A stretch of 64,000 nt of DNA from Bacillota bacterium (GCA_019422105.1 JAHZDZ010000011.1:62001-126000), one strand, 5' to 3'. Counted from the stretch's first letter, positions 25,570 through 35,517 are shown. Notes: generated from the letters alone by a model not told the origin. Made by a program: numbers and translations.

Positions 25570-26959
25570 TGAGGAGATGTCCTATCTGTTTTCTCCGGAC
25601 TGTAAATTCAGGACGTGGAGAAGGCTTTGGATTGCTCTTGCCGAGACAGAGAAGGAATTGGGGCTTCATATAACACAGAAACAGATTGACCAGATGAAGA
25701 AGTATCAGGATGATATAAACTATGACGTGGCGGAGGAGAGGGAAAAAGTTGTCCGCCATGATGTCATGAGCCATGTATATGCCTTCGGAAAGCAGGCGCC
25801 TGAGGCGGAGGCTATTATACATCTTGGGGCGACCAGCTGTTATGTGGGCGACAATACAGATATTATTATCATGACGGAAGCGCTGAAGCTTTTGAGGGCA
25901 AAGCTATTAAATGTTATTCATGAGCTTGCCGAATTTGCCATGAAATATAAGGATATGCCGACTTTGGGTTTTACGCATTTCCAGCCTGCCCAGACGACCA
26001 CTGTCGGAAAAAGGGCCGCCTTATGGATACAGGATTTAATGATGGATTTAGAGGACGTGGAATATCAGCTGCAAAAAGCCAAGCTTTTGGGTTCTAAAGG
26101 AACAACGGGAACACAGGCCAGCTTTTTAGAGCTTTTTGACGGCGATCATGACAAGGTGAAAAAAATGGATTCCATGATTGCGGAAAAAATGGGCTTTGCG
26201 GATTATTTTCAGGTTTCAGGCCAGACCTATCCAAGAAAGCTTGATGCGCAGATACTAAACGTTCTGTCCTCAATCGCCCAGAGTGCTTATAAATTCAGCA
26301 ACGATATCAGGCTTTTGCAGCACTTAAAGGAAATAGAAGAGCCTTTTGAAAAAAATCAGATAGGCTCTTCGGCTATGGCCTACAAGAGAAATCCCATGCG
26401 CTCTGAGAGAATCGGATCTCTGTGCCGCTATGTCATTGCAGATGCTCTAAATCCGGCTATAACAGCTTCCACGCAGTGGTTTGAGAGAACCCTGGACGAT
26501 TCCGCAAATAAGCGGATTAGTATTCCCGAAGCCTTTTTGTGTGTGGATTCCATACTGATATTGTACAGAAATGTGGTGGACGGACTTGTTGTATATCCGA
26601 AGGTAATTGAGCAGCATCTCATGAATGAGCTGCCCTTTATGGCGACAGAAAATATTATGATGGATGCTGTGAAAAAGGGCGGAAACCGTCAGGAGCTTCA
26701 TGAGAAAATACGCGTGCATTCCATGGAGGCAGGCAAGACCGTGAAGATGGAAGGAAAGCCCAACGACCTTTTGGAGCGTATCTCCAAGGATGAAACTTTT
26801 GGCTTGACTTTGGACGAACTGAGTGCTATCATGGTGCCCCGCAACTTTGTGGGCAGAGCGCCGCAGCAGACAGAGGAATACATCAGGGATTTTGTTATGC
26901 CTGTACTGGAAAAAAACAGTGATGTTTTGACTGCGGCAGAGGAAGGCGTCAGAGTTTAA
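25526..26959 (+). CDS. purB: Adenylosuccinate lyase
   Basis: A 477-residue fumarase-superfamily lyase acting twice in purine synthesis (on SAICAR and adenylosuccinate). The signature SSAMAYKRNPMRSERIGSL, the HLGATSCYVGDNTD and TLGFTHFQPAQTTTVGKR segments carry the catalytic Ser and His. The start ATG 25526 follows aggaggaagga and lies inside the end of purF (44-base overlap), so translation is probably coupled. A terminator follows. Confidence 0.97.
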   Translation: MKQKYESPLNSRYASEEMSYLFSPDCKFRTWRRLWIALAETEKELGLHITQKQIDQMKKYQDDINYDVAEEREKVVRHDVMSHVYAFGKQAPEAEAIIHLGATSCYVGDNTDIIIMTEALKLLRAKLLNVIHELAEFAMKYKDMPTLGFTHFQPAQTTTVGKRAALWIQDLMMDLEDVEYQLQKAKLLGSKGTTGTQASFLELFDGDHDKVKKMDSMIAEKMGFADYFQVSGQTYPRKLDAQILNVLSSIAQSAYKFSNDIRLLQHLKEIEEPFEKNQIGSSAMAYKRNPMRSERIGSLCRYVIADALNPAITASTQWFERTLDDSANKRISIPEAFLCVDSILILYRNVVDGLVVYPKVIEQHLMNELPFMATENIMMDAVKKGGNRQELHEKIRVHSMEAGKTVKMEGKPNDLLERISKDETFGLTLDELSAIMVPRNFVGRAPQQTEEYIRDFVMPVLEKNSDVLTAAEEGVRV

Positions 26960-26972
26960 GGAGCGGAGATAA

Positions 26973-27006
26973 AAAGGACAGGCATTCGCCTGTCCTTTCG
27001 TTTATT
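26973..27006 (+). terminator. Terminator of purC-purF-purB
   Basis: An 11-bp stem aaaggacaggc / gcctgtccttt with a 4-nt loop and T-rich tail. Confidence 0.8.
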
Positions 27007-27148
27007 AAAAAAAATTAAAATGTTAGAGACGACGTCCCTGAATCCTTGAAAGAATTTCATTCTTGACCTTATCGAAAATTTTGCCGTGCCTTTTATAAAA
27101 AGGGAGCGGGTCTGGCAAAGTACGGAGGGAAATAGATTTTTGAGCTAT

Positions 27149-27187
27149 AAAACAGCCTGACGTGGATTGCGTCAGGCTGTTTTTTTA
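27149..27187. terminator. Bidirectional terminator between purB and membrane-protein gene
   Basis: Stem aaacagcctgacg / cgtcaggctgttt with seven T on the plus strand and a short T-run on the minus strand, a few bases past the stop of the gene at 27191. Confidence 0.85.
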
Positions 27188-27190
27188 TTG

Positions 27191-27733
27191 CTATTTTTTT
27201 TCGCTATTTTCTGTCGGTGCGGATTGCCCGCCTTTGCTTTTTGTCATTTTCGCATATAAGAAACGGGCAATACTAACTTTTTTGGTGCCCAGTATAAAGC
27301 CGATAATAAAAACAATAAACATAACCAAAAATCCGAGAAGGGCGACTGCGTTAATAAATATCTGCGTTATGACGGTTCTGTCAGGCTCAAACAAAATAGC
27401 AAGTCTTGCCACAAGAGGAGTCATGGTCGATGAAAACATCTGAGAAATAGAGGCGATAAAATTATTCTGCTGTTCCACCGGCACCAAAAACTGCTGGCTG
27501 AAAAAAACCACCAGGGATAGAATGCCAAACATATGAGCACAGACAGCGGCAACAGCGAAATTTGGTATTTCTCTGGCAAACTGAGTTCCGGCGTAAATCC
27601 AGAAAAAAATTGTCGCAATCGGTACGGCATAATAAAAAAATTGTCCCCACATAGGCACCATAACAAGCATATTGAAGATATATCCGATTACAACAGGGGT
27701 TAGGGCCAATGTAATCATTTTTATATTTTTCAT
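27191..27733 (-). CDS. Four-helix integral membrane protein, unknown function
   Basis: A 180-residue protein with four predicted membrane segments (about 8-28, 34-50, 60-84, 122-150) and a short basic, hydrophilic tail KMTKSKGGQSAPTENSEKK. I do not recognise the family. Its own promoter and terminator and the position between two purine loci on the opposite strand suggest independent regulation. A ggaga ribosome site precedes the ATG. Transport or stress roles cannot be judged from sequence. Confidence 0.75.
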   Translation of the reverse strand: MKNIKMITLALTPVVIGYIFNMLVMVPMWGQFFYYAVPIATIFFWIYAGTQFAREIPNFAVAAVCAHMFGILSLVVFFSQQFLVPVEQQNNFIASISQMFSSTMTPLVARLAILFEPDRTVITQIFINAVALLGFLVMFIVFIIGFILGTKKVSIARFLYAKMTKSKGGQSAPTENSEKK

Positions 27734-27763
27734 TTTTCTGTCTCCTTTTTCAAATTATCATTC

Positions 27764-27792
27764 ATTATAACGCACTTTATTGTATTTTACAA
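27764..27792 (-). promoter_or_regulatory. Promoter of the 27191-27733 gene
   Basis: On the minus strand TTGTAA (plus 27787-27792) and TATAAT (plus 27764-27769) with a 17-base spacer. Confidence 0.75.
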
Positions 27793-27935
27793 TATTATGG
27801 CGAATGACACAAGACGGAAATAATGGTATGCGGTATATCAGAAAGAAAACGAAAAAATCGGTATAGCAAAAAGTCAATTGGCAGATACTGTATGTCATAA
27901 TGTATTTTCTTATACAGGCTATAAATTTATTTGAT

Positions 27936-27964
27936 TTTACGTATTTTACGGTGGAGGATATAAT
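27936..27964 (+). promoter_or_regulatory. Candidate purA promoter
   Basis: TATAAT at 27959-27964 with a weak -35 TTTACG at 27936-27941 (17-base spacer). The 140-base leader to purA shows no clear terminator. Nothing else is seen in 27793-28111. Confidence 0.45.
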
Positions 27965-28111
27965 ATACGCAGATGGGTAAAGTGAAAGCTTCTTTCTATA
28001 TATAAGCCGCAGGGTGGCGGAGGAAGCGGTATTTTGGACTGTCTGATAAAACAAATGTGATGAGAAGCGAATTATGAGGTCGTCGGCCTGACAATATGGG
28101 AGTTGATTACT

Positions 28112-29386
28112 ATGGTAAAAGCGATTGTAGGCGCTTGCTGGGGAGACGAGGGCAAGGGCAAAATAACGGATATGCTGGCGGAAAAAGCGGATATTGTCAT
28201 TCGCTTTCAGGGGGGCAGCAATGCGGGGCATACAATTATAAACGAATACGGAAAATTTGCCCTTCACCAGATGCCATCCGGTGTTTTTAATAAAAATACG
28301 GTGAACATTATCGGGACAGGTGTGGCCTTCAATATTCCTTATTTTGAGAAAGAGCTGAATTATCTGAAGGAAAGGGGCATTCAGGAGCCCAGGCTTCTCA
28401 TTTCCGACAGGGTGGAAATACTGATGCCCTACCATATTTTATTCGACACTTATGAGGAGGCCCGACTCAGCGATAAAAAATTCGGATCTACGAAATCGGG
28501 CATTGCTCCTTTTTATGCCGATAAATATGCGAAGATGGGCATACAGGTGTGTGATTTATTCCATGAGGACATATTGATGGAAAGGATTGAAAGGGCATGT
28601 GAGATAAAGAACATATTGCTGGAAAATCTTTACCGCAAGCCAAAGCTTCGTCCTCAAAAAATATTTGACGAGGTAATTGGCTATAGGGATGTTGTGGCGC
28701 CTTATCTTTGCAATACGGTGGAGTACCTCCACAGGGCGATAGAGGACGGAAAGGAAATACTTTTGGAGGGACAGCTTGGGGCTCTGAAGGATCCGGATCA
28801 CGGTATTTTCCCCATGACAACATCTTCATCGACATTGGCGGGCTTTGCGGCCGTCGGTGCCGGCATACCGCCGCAGAAAATTGAAAAAATAGTGACGGTA
28901 GTCAAGGCATATTCCTCTGCTGTGGGCGGCGGGGATTTTGTCAGTGAGATATTCGGGACAGAGGCGGACGAGCTTAGAGTGCGCGGCGGTGATGCGGGAG
29001 AGTTTGGGGCTACAACAGGAAGGCCGAGGCGTATGGGGTGGTTTGACTGTGTGGCGGCCCGCTATGGCTGTATGCTTCAGGGGGCGACAGATGTGGCGCT
29101 GACGGCCATTGATGTTTTAAGCTATCTGGAGGAAATACCTGTTTGTACAGGTTATGAGATAGACGGAAAGGTGACAAGGCAGTTTCCTGTAACACCTCTT
29201 TTAGGAAGGGCAAAGCCGGTTTATACGGTGCTGCCGGGCTGGAAAGAGGACATCAGAGGAATCCATAAATTTGAGAAGCTGCCCTTAAGGGCAAGAGAAT
29301 ACGTGGAGTTTATTGAAAAGGAGATAGGCGTGCCGGTGACCATTGTATCAAACGGCCCCAAACGGGACGAAATTATGTACCGCTAA
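28112..29386 (+). CDS. purA: Adenylosuccinate synthetase
   Basis: A 424-residue GTP-dependent enzyme adding aspartate to IMP, the first AMP-specific step. The P-loop GDEGKGKITD near residue 11, QGGSNAGHT (IMP site), TTSSSTLAG and GRPRRMGWFD are conserved. ATG 28112 follows gggag at 9 bases and gives the usual MVKAIVGACWGDEGKGK start; a TTG at 28103 would add three residues. The gene is monocistronic, separate from purC-F-B. Confidence 0.96.
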   Translation: MVKAIVGACWGDEGKGKITDMLAEKADIVIRFQGGSNAGHTIINEYGKFALHQMPSGVFNKNTVNIIGTGVAFNIPYFEKELNYLKERGIQEPRLLISDRVEILMPYHILFDTYEEARLSDKKFGSTKSGIAPFYADKYAKMGIQVCDLFHEDILMERIERACEIKNILLENLYRKPKLRPQKIFDEVIGYRDVVAPYLCNTVEYLHRAIEDGKEILLEGQLGALKDPDHGIFPMTTSSSTLAGFAAVGAGIPPQKIEKIVTVVKAYSSAVGGGDFVSEIFGTEADELRVRGGDAGEFGATTGRPRRMGWFDCVAARYGCMLQGATDVALTAIDVLSYLEEIPVCTGYEIDGKVTRQFPVTPLLGRAKPVYTVLPGWKEDIRGIHKFEKLPLRAREYVEFIEKEIGVPVTIVSNGPKRDEIMYR

Positions 29387-29519
29387 GGGAAAAGTCAGTA
29401 ATGCAGATTGTGCGGCAGGAAAAACAGCTCCGCTCAAATGTTTCGGTACAATGAAAATGGGGTAAGCTTTTGAAATGGCAGATAAAATGGCACAAAGGCC
29501 GGCCGGTTTTAAATTTTCC

Positions 29520-29602
29520 TTGCAATACTATGGAATAGGTGCTATACTGATTTTGTAAAGAAATAGCAATTGTCTGATAAGAGTGGGTTTACGCCCACTC
29601 TT
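29520..29602 (+). promoter_or_regulatory. rimP-nusA-infB operon promoter and leader hairpin
   Basis: TTGCAA (29520-29525), 17 bases, TATACT (29543-29548). The leader then has aagagtggg / cccactctt (29579-29602) with a 6-nt loop and no strong T-run. A similar hairpin before rimP is familiar in Firmicutes, but its role is not known to me with certainty. Confidence 0.65.
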
Positions 29603-29668
29603 AATCTTTGTAAAAAATAAATTGGTGCAATTTTATTATATATATGGAGAGGAAAGCAGGTGTGAAGG

Positions 29669-30136
29669 ATGGCGAAGGAAAGCAATACGGAGAAAAAAGT
29701 GGAGGAACTGGTTTTACCGATTATGGAAGAAAACGGTTTTGAACTGGTTGATATTGAGTTTGTCAAGGAAGGCCCTAATTGGTATCTGAGGATATTTGCC
29801 GATAAGGAAGGCGGTATTACCATAGACGACTGTGAAGTGATATCAAAGGCTCTGGCGCAGAGGCTGGATGAAAAGGATCCCATTGAGCAGGCTTATATAC
29901 TGGAGGTAAGCTCCCCAGGCATAGATCGTCCCTTAAAGAAGGAAGAGGATTTTGTAAGGTTTGCAGGTGAAATTGTGGATGTAAAGCTTTATAAGCCCTA
30001 TGAGGGGAAAAAGGAGCATCAGGGCCAGCTTTTGGGGCTGAAGGATACTATTGTCACTATAATCGATGAGGACGGCAGGGAGATGGCATTTTCCAGAAAA
30101 GAAATTGCAAGTATCCGTCTTGCGGTGATTTTTTAA
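29669..30136 (+). CDS. rimP: Ribosome maturation factor RimP
   Basis: A 155-residue two-domain protein needed for 30S assembly. Signatures: GFELVDIEFVKEGPNWYLRIFADKEGGITIDDCE and YILEVSSPGIDRPLKKEEDF. First gene of the classic rimP-nusA-ylxR-ylxQ-infB-rbfA cluster; nusA begins 20 bases later. Confidence 0.95.
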   Translation: MAKESNTEKKVEELVLPIMEENGFELVDIEFVKEGPNWYLRIFADKEGGITIDDCEVISKALAQRLDEKDPIEQAYILEVSSPGIDRPLKKEEDFVRFAGEIVDVKLYKPYEGKKEHQGQLLGLKDTIVTIIDEDGREMAFSRKEIASIRLAVIF

Positions 30137-30156
30137 TAAGAGGAGGAACTAGAAAA

Positions 30157-31251
30157 ATGGATAACGCCGAGTTTATCGAAGCATTGAAATTGTTGGAAAA
30201 GGAAAAAGGGATTGATCAGGACATTATTTTTGAAGCCATTGAAACTTCCCTTGTAGCGGCGTGCAAAAAGAATTTCGGCACTTCCCAGAACATCAAGGTA
30301 GTCATTGACCGTGAAAGCGGCGAGGTTGACGTTTATGCCCAAAAAGAGGTTGTGGAGGAAGTGGAGGACAGTATGCTTCAGATTTCCCTTGAGGAGGCAA
30401 AAAAGATAAAGCCGACCTATGAAATCGGGGATATTGTGGATATTACAGTTACGCCCAAGAATTTCGGCAGGATTTCCGCCCAGACGGCGAAGCAGGTGGT
30501 TGTACAGAAATTCCGCGAGGCGGAGAGAGAGATTCTTTATAACCAGTATATCACGAAGGAAAAGGATATTATCACGGGCATTGTGCAGAGAAGAGAAAGA
30601 AAAAACGTTATCATACAGCTTGGCAAAATTGACGCTGTTTTAGCGCCCAATGAGCAGATTCCCGGCGAGGAATACAGATTTATGGACAGAATAAAGGTTT
30701 ATGTTCTGGAGGTAAAGCAGACCACAAAGGGCCCTCAGATTTATGTTTCCAGAACCCATCCCGAGCTAGTAAAAAGGCTTTTTGAGCAGGAGGTGCCGGA
30801 GGTACACGACGGCGTAGTGGAAATTAAGAGTATTGCCAGGGAGGCAGGATCCAGAACAAAAATCGCCGTATATTCCAAGGATCCCAATGTGGATGCAGTG
30901 GGCGCCTGCGTCGGACAAAACGGCTACAGGGTCAATGTCATTGTGAGCGAATTAAAAGGCGAAAAAATCGACATTATAAACTGGAGCGAGGATCCGAAAA
31001 AATTTATTGCGGCGGCCTTAAGCCCGTCAAAGGTTGTAGCCGTAGCGGTAAATGTGCAGGAGCAGAGTGCGAAAATTATTGTGCCCGACCATCAGCTTTC
31101 CCTTGCCATTGGCAAGGAGGGCCAAAACGCAAGGCTTTCTGCGAAGCTGACAGGCTGGCGTATTGATATAAAAAGCGAATCTCAGGCCAGAGGAACAGAT
31201 TTCATTTCCGAGAGTGAAATGATGGCAGAGGTTGGGGATGAGGAAGAATAA
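30157..31251 (+). CDS. nusA: Transcription termination/antitermination factor NusA
   Basis: A 364-residue RNA polymerase-binding protein controlling pausing and termination. The N-terminal domain (1-125, KEKGIDQDIIFEAIETSLVAACKK) binds polymerase; an S1 domain (about 135-200) and two KH domains follow (VGACVGQNGYRVNVI; AIGKEGQNARLSAKLTGWRIDI). The E. coli-type acidic repeats are absent, as usual in Firmicutes. aggagg precedes the ATG. Confidence 0.97.
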   Translation: MDNAEFIEALKLLEKEKGIDQDIIFEAIETSLVAACKKNFGTSQNIKVVIDRESGEVDVYAQKEVVEEVEDSMLQISLEEAKKIKPTYEIGDIVDITVTPKNFGRISAQTAKQVVVQKFREAEREILYNQYITKEKDIITGIVQRRERKNVIIQLGKIDAVLAPNEQIPGEEYRFMDRIKVYVLEVKQTTKGPQIYVSRTHPELVKRLFEQEVPEVHDGVVEIKSIAREAGSRTKIAVYSKDPNVDAVGACVGQNGYRVNVIVSELKGEKIDIINWSEDPKKFIAAALSPSKVVAVAVNVQEQSAKIIVPDHQLSLAIGKEGQNARLSAKLTGWRIDIKSESQARGTDFISESEMMAEVGDEEE

Positions 31252-31272
31252 GTCGGTAAGGGAGGCGGGAGA

Positions 31273-31545
31273 ATGAAGCAAAGAAAAATCCCTCTTAGGA
31301 AATGTACAGGGTGCCAGGAGATGAAGAACAAAAAGGAATTGATCCGTATCGTCAAAAATGACGAGGGAGAATTTTCTCTGGATACAACCGGCAAGAAGCC
31401 CGGAAGAGGCGCTTATATCTGCCCAAATCTTGAGTGCCTGGAAAAAGCCCAGAAATCAAAGGGACTGGAGCGTTCCTTTAAGGCGGCAGTTCCAAAGGAT
31501 GTCTATGAGAAGCTGAAGGAGGAGCTGGTGAAGGCCAATGGGTAA
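31273..31545 (+). CDS. ylxR: YlxR/RnpM family RNA-binding protein
   Basis: A 90-residue YlxR (DUF448) protein. The conserved RKCTGCQEMKNKKELIRIV and GRGAYICPN motifs are present. Members have been reported to bind RNase P RNA in Bacillus and to affect its activity. It overlaps ylxQ by 8 bases, so the two are translationally coupled. Confidence 0.93.
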   Translation: MKQRKIPLRKCTGCQEMKNKKELIRIVKNDEGEFSLDTTGKKPGRGAYICPNLECLEKAQKSKGLERSFKAAVPKDVYEKLKEELVKANG

Positions 31546-31873
31546 AAAAATATACTCCCTTCTTGGGCTTTGCCAGAGAGCGGGAAAGCTCAGCTCCGGT
31601 GAGGTGGCCTGTGAGGCGGCGGTAAAGAGCGGAAACGCAAAGCTCATACTTATAGCGTCGGACGCATCGGACAACACGAAGAAGAAATTTGCTGATTCCG
31701 CAAGGTTTTACAAGGTGCCGTTTGGGAAATTCGGTACAAAGGAAGAAATAGGCCATGCCATAGGAAAGGATATCAGGTCTGTGGTGTGTGTTACGGAGGA
31801 AGGGCTTTCAAAAAAGATAGCGGACTTGATTTTAATAGATTGTGAAAATAACAGAACTGAAAGTGCAGAGTAA
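31538..31873 (+). CDS. ylxQ: L7Ae-family RNA-binding protein YlxQ
   Basis: A 111-residue member of the ribosomal L7Ae/L30e family that binds kink-turn RNA. SLLGLCQRAGKLSSGEVACEAAVKSGNAKLILIASDAS is the family core. It starts inside the end of ylxR (ATG 31538) and precedes infB by 19 bases. Confidence 0.92.
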   Translation: MGKKIYSLLGLCQRAGKLSSGEVACEAAVKSGNAKLILIASDASDNTKKKFADSARFYKVPFGKFGTKEEIGHAIGKDIRSVVCVTEEGLSKKIADLILIDCENNRTESAE

Positions 31874-31892
31874 AAAACAGGAGGTGGAGCAT

Positions 31893-34121
31893 TTGCCAAA
31901 GATTCGTGTATATGAACTTGCAAAAAAACTGGAACTGACTAATAAAGATTTAATGGAAAAGCTGGAGGAGTTTGGCATAAAGGTCAACAGTCATATGAGC
32001 GCTCTGGATCAGGAGAGCGCAGACGTAATCCTTGAATTTTATAAGGGAGAAAAAAAGAAGGAAGAGAAAAAGGCAGAGCCTGTGAAAAAAGAAGAGCCCA
32101 AGGCGGCTGTGAAAAAAGAAGAACAGGGGAATGGGGCAAAAAGAGAAGAGCAGAAGCCTGCGGCCAAAAAGGATGTGAAACCACAGCACGGAAAGGAAGC
32201 GCCGAAGGCGGAAAACAAAAAGTTCCCCCAAAAGGGAAACAATGGTTTCAATAACAACAATAAAAAACAAAAAAAGCAGGACAACAGGCCTGGAAGGAAA
32301 GAGGATAAAGCGATTAACGGAGCAAATACACTTACAAATGAAAAGAACATGGAAATAAAGGAAGCAGAATTGAAGGTTGTGGAAGCGCCGAATGAAATGA
32401 CAGTGAAAGAGTTTGCCGATTTAATCGGAAAGGGCGCAACGGAAATTGTGAAGCTGTTAATGAAAAAGGGCGTTATGGCCGGCATTAACCAGAATATTGA
32501 TTTTGATACGGCTGTGTCTCTTGCAGAGGATTTTGATATTATTGTAGAGCATGAGGTGGAAAAGGATATTTTTGAGGAGGTATTCAAGGAGGAGCCTGAG
32601 GATGAGGCAAACCTTATTGAAAGGCCGCCGGTTGTTGTCGTTATGGGCCATGTTGACCACGGCAAAACCTCCCTTTTGGATTCCATCAGGCATTCCAAGG
32701 TAACGGCAGGGGAGGCCGGCGGTATCACACAGCACATTGGTGCTTATACCGTTTCTATTGACGGCAAGCCGATTACATTTTTGGATACGCCCGGACATGA
32801 GGCTTTTACGGCTATGCGTATGAGAGGCGCTCAGATTACAGACATTGCTGTGCTCGTGGTTGCTGCGGACGACGGCGTTATGCCGCAGACTATAGAGGCG
32901 ATAAATCATGCAAAAGCGGCGGGCGTTGAAATTATTGTGGCGATCAACAAAATGGATAAGCCCTCTGCAAATCCTGACAGGGTAAAACAGGAGCTGGTGG
33001 AGTACGGTCTTCTGGCGGAGGACTGGGGCGGCGAGACAATCTGTGTGCCGGTATCTGCCATTAACCAGGATGGTATTGACACCCTTCTTGAAATGATTAT
33101 TCTGGCAACGGAAATGAAGGAATTAAAGGCAAATCCCAACAAAAAGGCAAGAGGCGCTATCATTGAAGCGCAGCTTGACAAGGGCCGCGGTCCTGTCGCC
33201 ACAGTTTTGGTACAGGACGGAACCCTTCACGTTGGAGATCCGATTGTCGCGGGCCCGGCTTACGGAAAAATCAGAGCTATGATGGACGACAAGGGAAGAA
33301 GAGTGAAAAAAGCAACGCCTTCCATGCCGGTGGAGATATTGGGCTTATCTGAGGTGCCAAGCGCCGGAGACGGTTTTTATGTCGCTGAGAATGAGAAGCA
33401 GGCTCGCCAGGTGGCGGAATCCGTTATTGCCAAGAACAGGGTGGATATGATCAAAAACACACCGCAGAAGGTTTCTCTTGACGACCTGTTTAATCAAATA
33501 CAGGAAGGCAATGTGAAGGATTTGAATATCGTTGTTAAGGCGGATGTGCAGGGCTCTGTGGAGGCAGTCAGGCAGTCGCTGGAAAGATTATCCAACGATG
33601 AGGTGCGTGTGTGCATAATTCACGGCGGTGTTGGAACAATAACAGAGTCAGACGTTATGCTGGCTTCCGCGTCCAACGCCATAATCATAGGGTTTAATGT
33701 GCGTCCTGAGCCGGCAGCCAAGGTTTTTGCAGATGCGGAAAAAGTGGATGTTCGTCTGTACAGGGTTATTTACAATGCCATTGAGGATATTACAAACGCC
33801 ATGAAGGGTATGCTTGACCCGATATTCGAGGAACAGGTAATTGGCCACGCTGAGGTTAGACAGCTTTTCAAGGCTTCCGGCGTCGGCACGATTGCGGGCA
33901 GCTATGTACTTGACGGCAAATTTGTGAGAAACTGCAAGGTAAGGGTGAAACGCGGCAATGACACCATTTATGACGGTGAGCTGGAATCCCTGAAGCGCTT
34001 TAAGGATGATGTGAAGGAAGTAAGGGACGGTTACGAATGCGGTCTGGTTATGAAGAAGTTTAATGATTTAAAGGAAGGGGACATTGTCGAGGCATATATG
34101 ATGGTTGAAGTGCCCAGATAA
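31893..34121 (+). CDS. infB: Translation initiation factor IF-2
   Basis: A 742-residue GTPase that places initiator tRNA. The start is TTG 31893: it follows aggaggtgg and encodes the family opening PKIRVYELAKKLELTNKDL. A Lys/Glu-rich, low-complexity linker spans about 50-150. A second IF2-N domain precedes the G domain, with G1 GHVDHGKTS near residue 250, G3 DTPGHEAF and G4 NKMDKP. Domains II to IV complete the protein. An ATG at 31842 is in frame but overlaps ylxQ and has no ribosome site. Confidence 0.97.
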   Translation: MPKIRVYELAKKLELTNKDLMEKLEEFGIKVNSHMSALDQESADVILEFYKGEKKKEEKKAEPVKKEEPKAAVKKEEQGNGAKREEQKPAAKKDVKPQHGKEAPKAENKKFPQKGNNGFNNNNKKQKKQDNRPGRKEDKAINGANTLTNEKNMEIKEAELKVVEAPNEMTVKEFADLIGKGATEIVKLLMKKGVMAGINQNIDFDTAVSLAEDFDIIVEHEVEKDIFEEVFKEEPEDEANLIERPPVVVVMGHVDHGKTSLLDSIRHSKVTAGEAGGITQHIGAYTVSIDGKPITFLDTPGHEAFTAMRMRGAQITDIAVLVVAADDGVMPQTIEAINHAKAAGVEIIVAINKMDKPSANPDRVKQELVEYGLLAEDWGGETICVPVSAINQDGIDTLLEMIILATEMKELKANPNKKARGAIIEAQLDKGRGPVATVLVQDGTLHVGDPIVAGPAYGKIRAMMDDKGRRVKKATPSMPVEILGLSEVPSAGDGFYVAENEKQARQVAESVIAKNRVDMIKNTPQKVSLDDLFNQIQEGNVKDLNIVVKADVQGSVEAVRQSLERLSNDEVRVCIIHGGVGTITESDVMLASASNAIIIGFNVRPEPAAKVFADAEKVDVRLYRVIYNAIEDITNAMKGMLDPIFEEQVIGHAEVRQLFKASGVGTIAGSYVLDGKFVRNCKVRVKRGNDTIYDGELESLKRFKDDVKEVRDGYECGLVMKKFNDLKEGDIVEAYMMVEVPR

Positions 34122-34157
34122 GGTTCCGTATAAATAGAAAGCTGACAGGTGGGTATT

Positions 34158-34541
34158 ATGAAAACAAACAACAGGATGACAAGAATCAACGACGAGATTT
34201 TAAGAGAGCTTTCTCAGATACTGATGAAAGAGGTAAAGGACCCAAGACTTGGCGTTATGACCAGTATCCTGAGAGTGGACACGACCCAGGATTTGAAATA
34301 CTGCAAGGTTTATGTTTCCGTGCTGGGAAATGAGGAAGAAAAGAAAAGTGTTATGGAAGGGCTTAAAAATGCGTCCGGTTTTATCAGGCATTTGATAGCG
34401 GAGCGGGTTAATTTAAGAAATACGCCGGAGCTTATCTTTAAGCTGGATGACTCCGTGGAATACGGTATTCGTATGTCGAAGCTGATAGACGAGGTCAGCA
34501 AGGGGCTGTCAGATAAAAATGGTGAGGACAATGAACAGTAA
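34158..34541 (+). CDS. rbfA: Ribosome-binding factor A
   Basis: A 127-residue KH-like protein for late 30S maturation. RMTRINDEILRELSQILMKEVKDPRLG and RIFKLDDSVEYG-type (LIFKLDDSVEYGIRM) sequences are typical. ATG 34158 follows caggtggg; a GTG at 34149 is possible. It overlaps nrnA by 11 bases. Confidence 0.94.
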   Translation: MKTNNRMTRINDEILRELSQILMKEVKDPRLGVMTSILRVDTTQDLKYCKVYVSVLGNEEEKKSVMEGLKNASGFIRHLIAERVNLRNTPELIFKLDDSVEYGIRMSKLIDEVSKGLSDKNGEDNEQ

Positions 34542-35499
34542 GCAGGAAGAAATATTAGAAAGTATTATAAATGCCCGGAAAATAGCAATTGCAGGCCATA
34601 CGAACCCCGATGGAGATGCCATTGGGGCTTGTCTGGCCTTGGCTCGTTTGCTGTCTCAAAAGGGGAAAGAGGTTTCAGTCATACTGGAAGACTATGCACC
34701 GAAGTATGATATGATACCCGGCAGAGAATTTGTTGTACAAGAAAAGCTTTCGTCTTGTCCGGATCTTTTTATCGCCCTTGACTGCGGCGACGCGGAGAGG
34801 CTAGGAGAGGCGCAGGAGCTGTTTTCTGCCGTCAAAAATATCAATATAGACCATCATATGAGCAATACTTATTTTGGAGACTTGAATTATGTGGATGCAA
34901 AGGCTTCCTCGACCTCTGAGATTATTTATGAGCTTTTTGCGCCGTACTTCGATGTAGACAGTTCAGCCGCGGCTGCTCTATATGCGGGTATAATCTATGA
35001 CACAGGAGGCTTCAAGCATTCCTCCACAGGTTCCAGAACGATGGAGATAGCTGCATGTCTGATACGTACAGGTATTCCCTTTACCGCCATCTATGAGAAG
35101 CTTTTTTATGAGCATACCTTTTCGGAGGCAAAGCTTTTGGGCAGAGCCATCGAGAGGGCGCAGCTGATATTTGAACAAAAGGTTATTTACTCCTTTATAA
35201 GCGCTAAAGATATTGAGGTGCTGGACGCCAGCAGCAAAGAGCTGGATTCTGTTATCGGCTATCTGAAAAGCGTTCAGGGCACAAAAGCCGCTGTTTTCTT
35301 CTATGAAAAGGGAGAAAATCTGGTTAAGGTCAGCTTCCGCGGCGAGGATGGCCTCAATGTCTGCGCCATTGCTGAAAAATTTGGCGGCGGCGGACATATC
35401 AAGGCCAGCGGCTGTTCTATGGAAACCTCTATGGAGGATGCCATAAACCAGGTACTGAAAACGGTGGAAGAAGCAGTTTACCAAAAAGAAATTCTATAA
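34531..35499 (+). CDS. nrnA: DHH-family bifunctional oligoribonuclease/PAP phosphatase
   Basis: A 322-residue phosphoesterase degrading short RNA and 3'-phosphoadenosine 5'-phosphate. The DHH domain shows GHTNPDGDAIGACLAL, IALDCGD and NIDHHMSNTYFG (manganese ligands); the C-terminal DHHA1 domain has FGGGGHIKASGC. ATG 34531 follows ggtgagg and overlaps the end of rbfA. Confidence 0.94.
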   Translation: MNSKQEEILESIINARKIAIAGHTNPDGDAIGACLALARLLSQKGKEVSVILEDYAPKYDMIPGREFVVQEKLSSCPDLFIALDCGDAERLGEAQELFSAVKNINIDHHMSNTYFGDLNYVDAKASSTSEIIYELFAPYFDVDSSAAAALYAGIIYDTGGFKHSSTGSRTMEIAACLIRTGIPFTAIYEKLFYEHTFSEAKLLGRAIERAQLIFEQKVIYSFISAKDIEVLDASSKELDSVIGYLKSVQGTKAAVFFYEKGENLVKVSFRGEDGLNVCAIAEKFGGGGHIKASGCSMETSMEDAINQVLKTVEEAVYQKEIL

Positions 35500-35517
35500 G
35501 GCCGGAGGTAGTTTTTA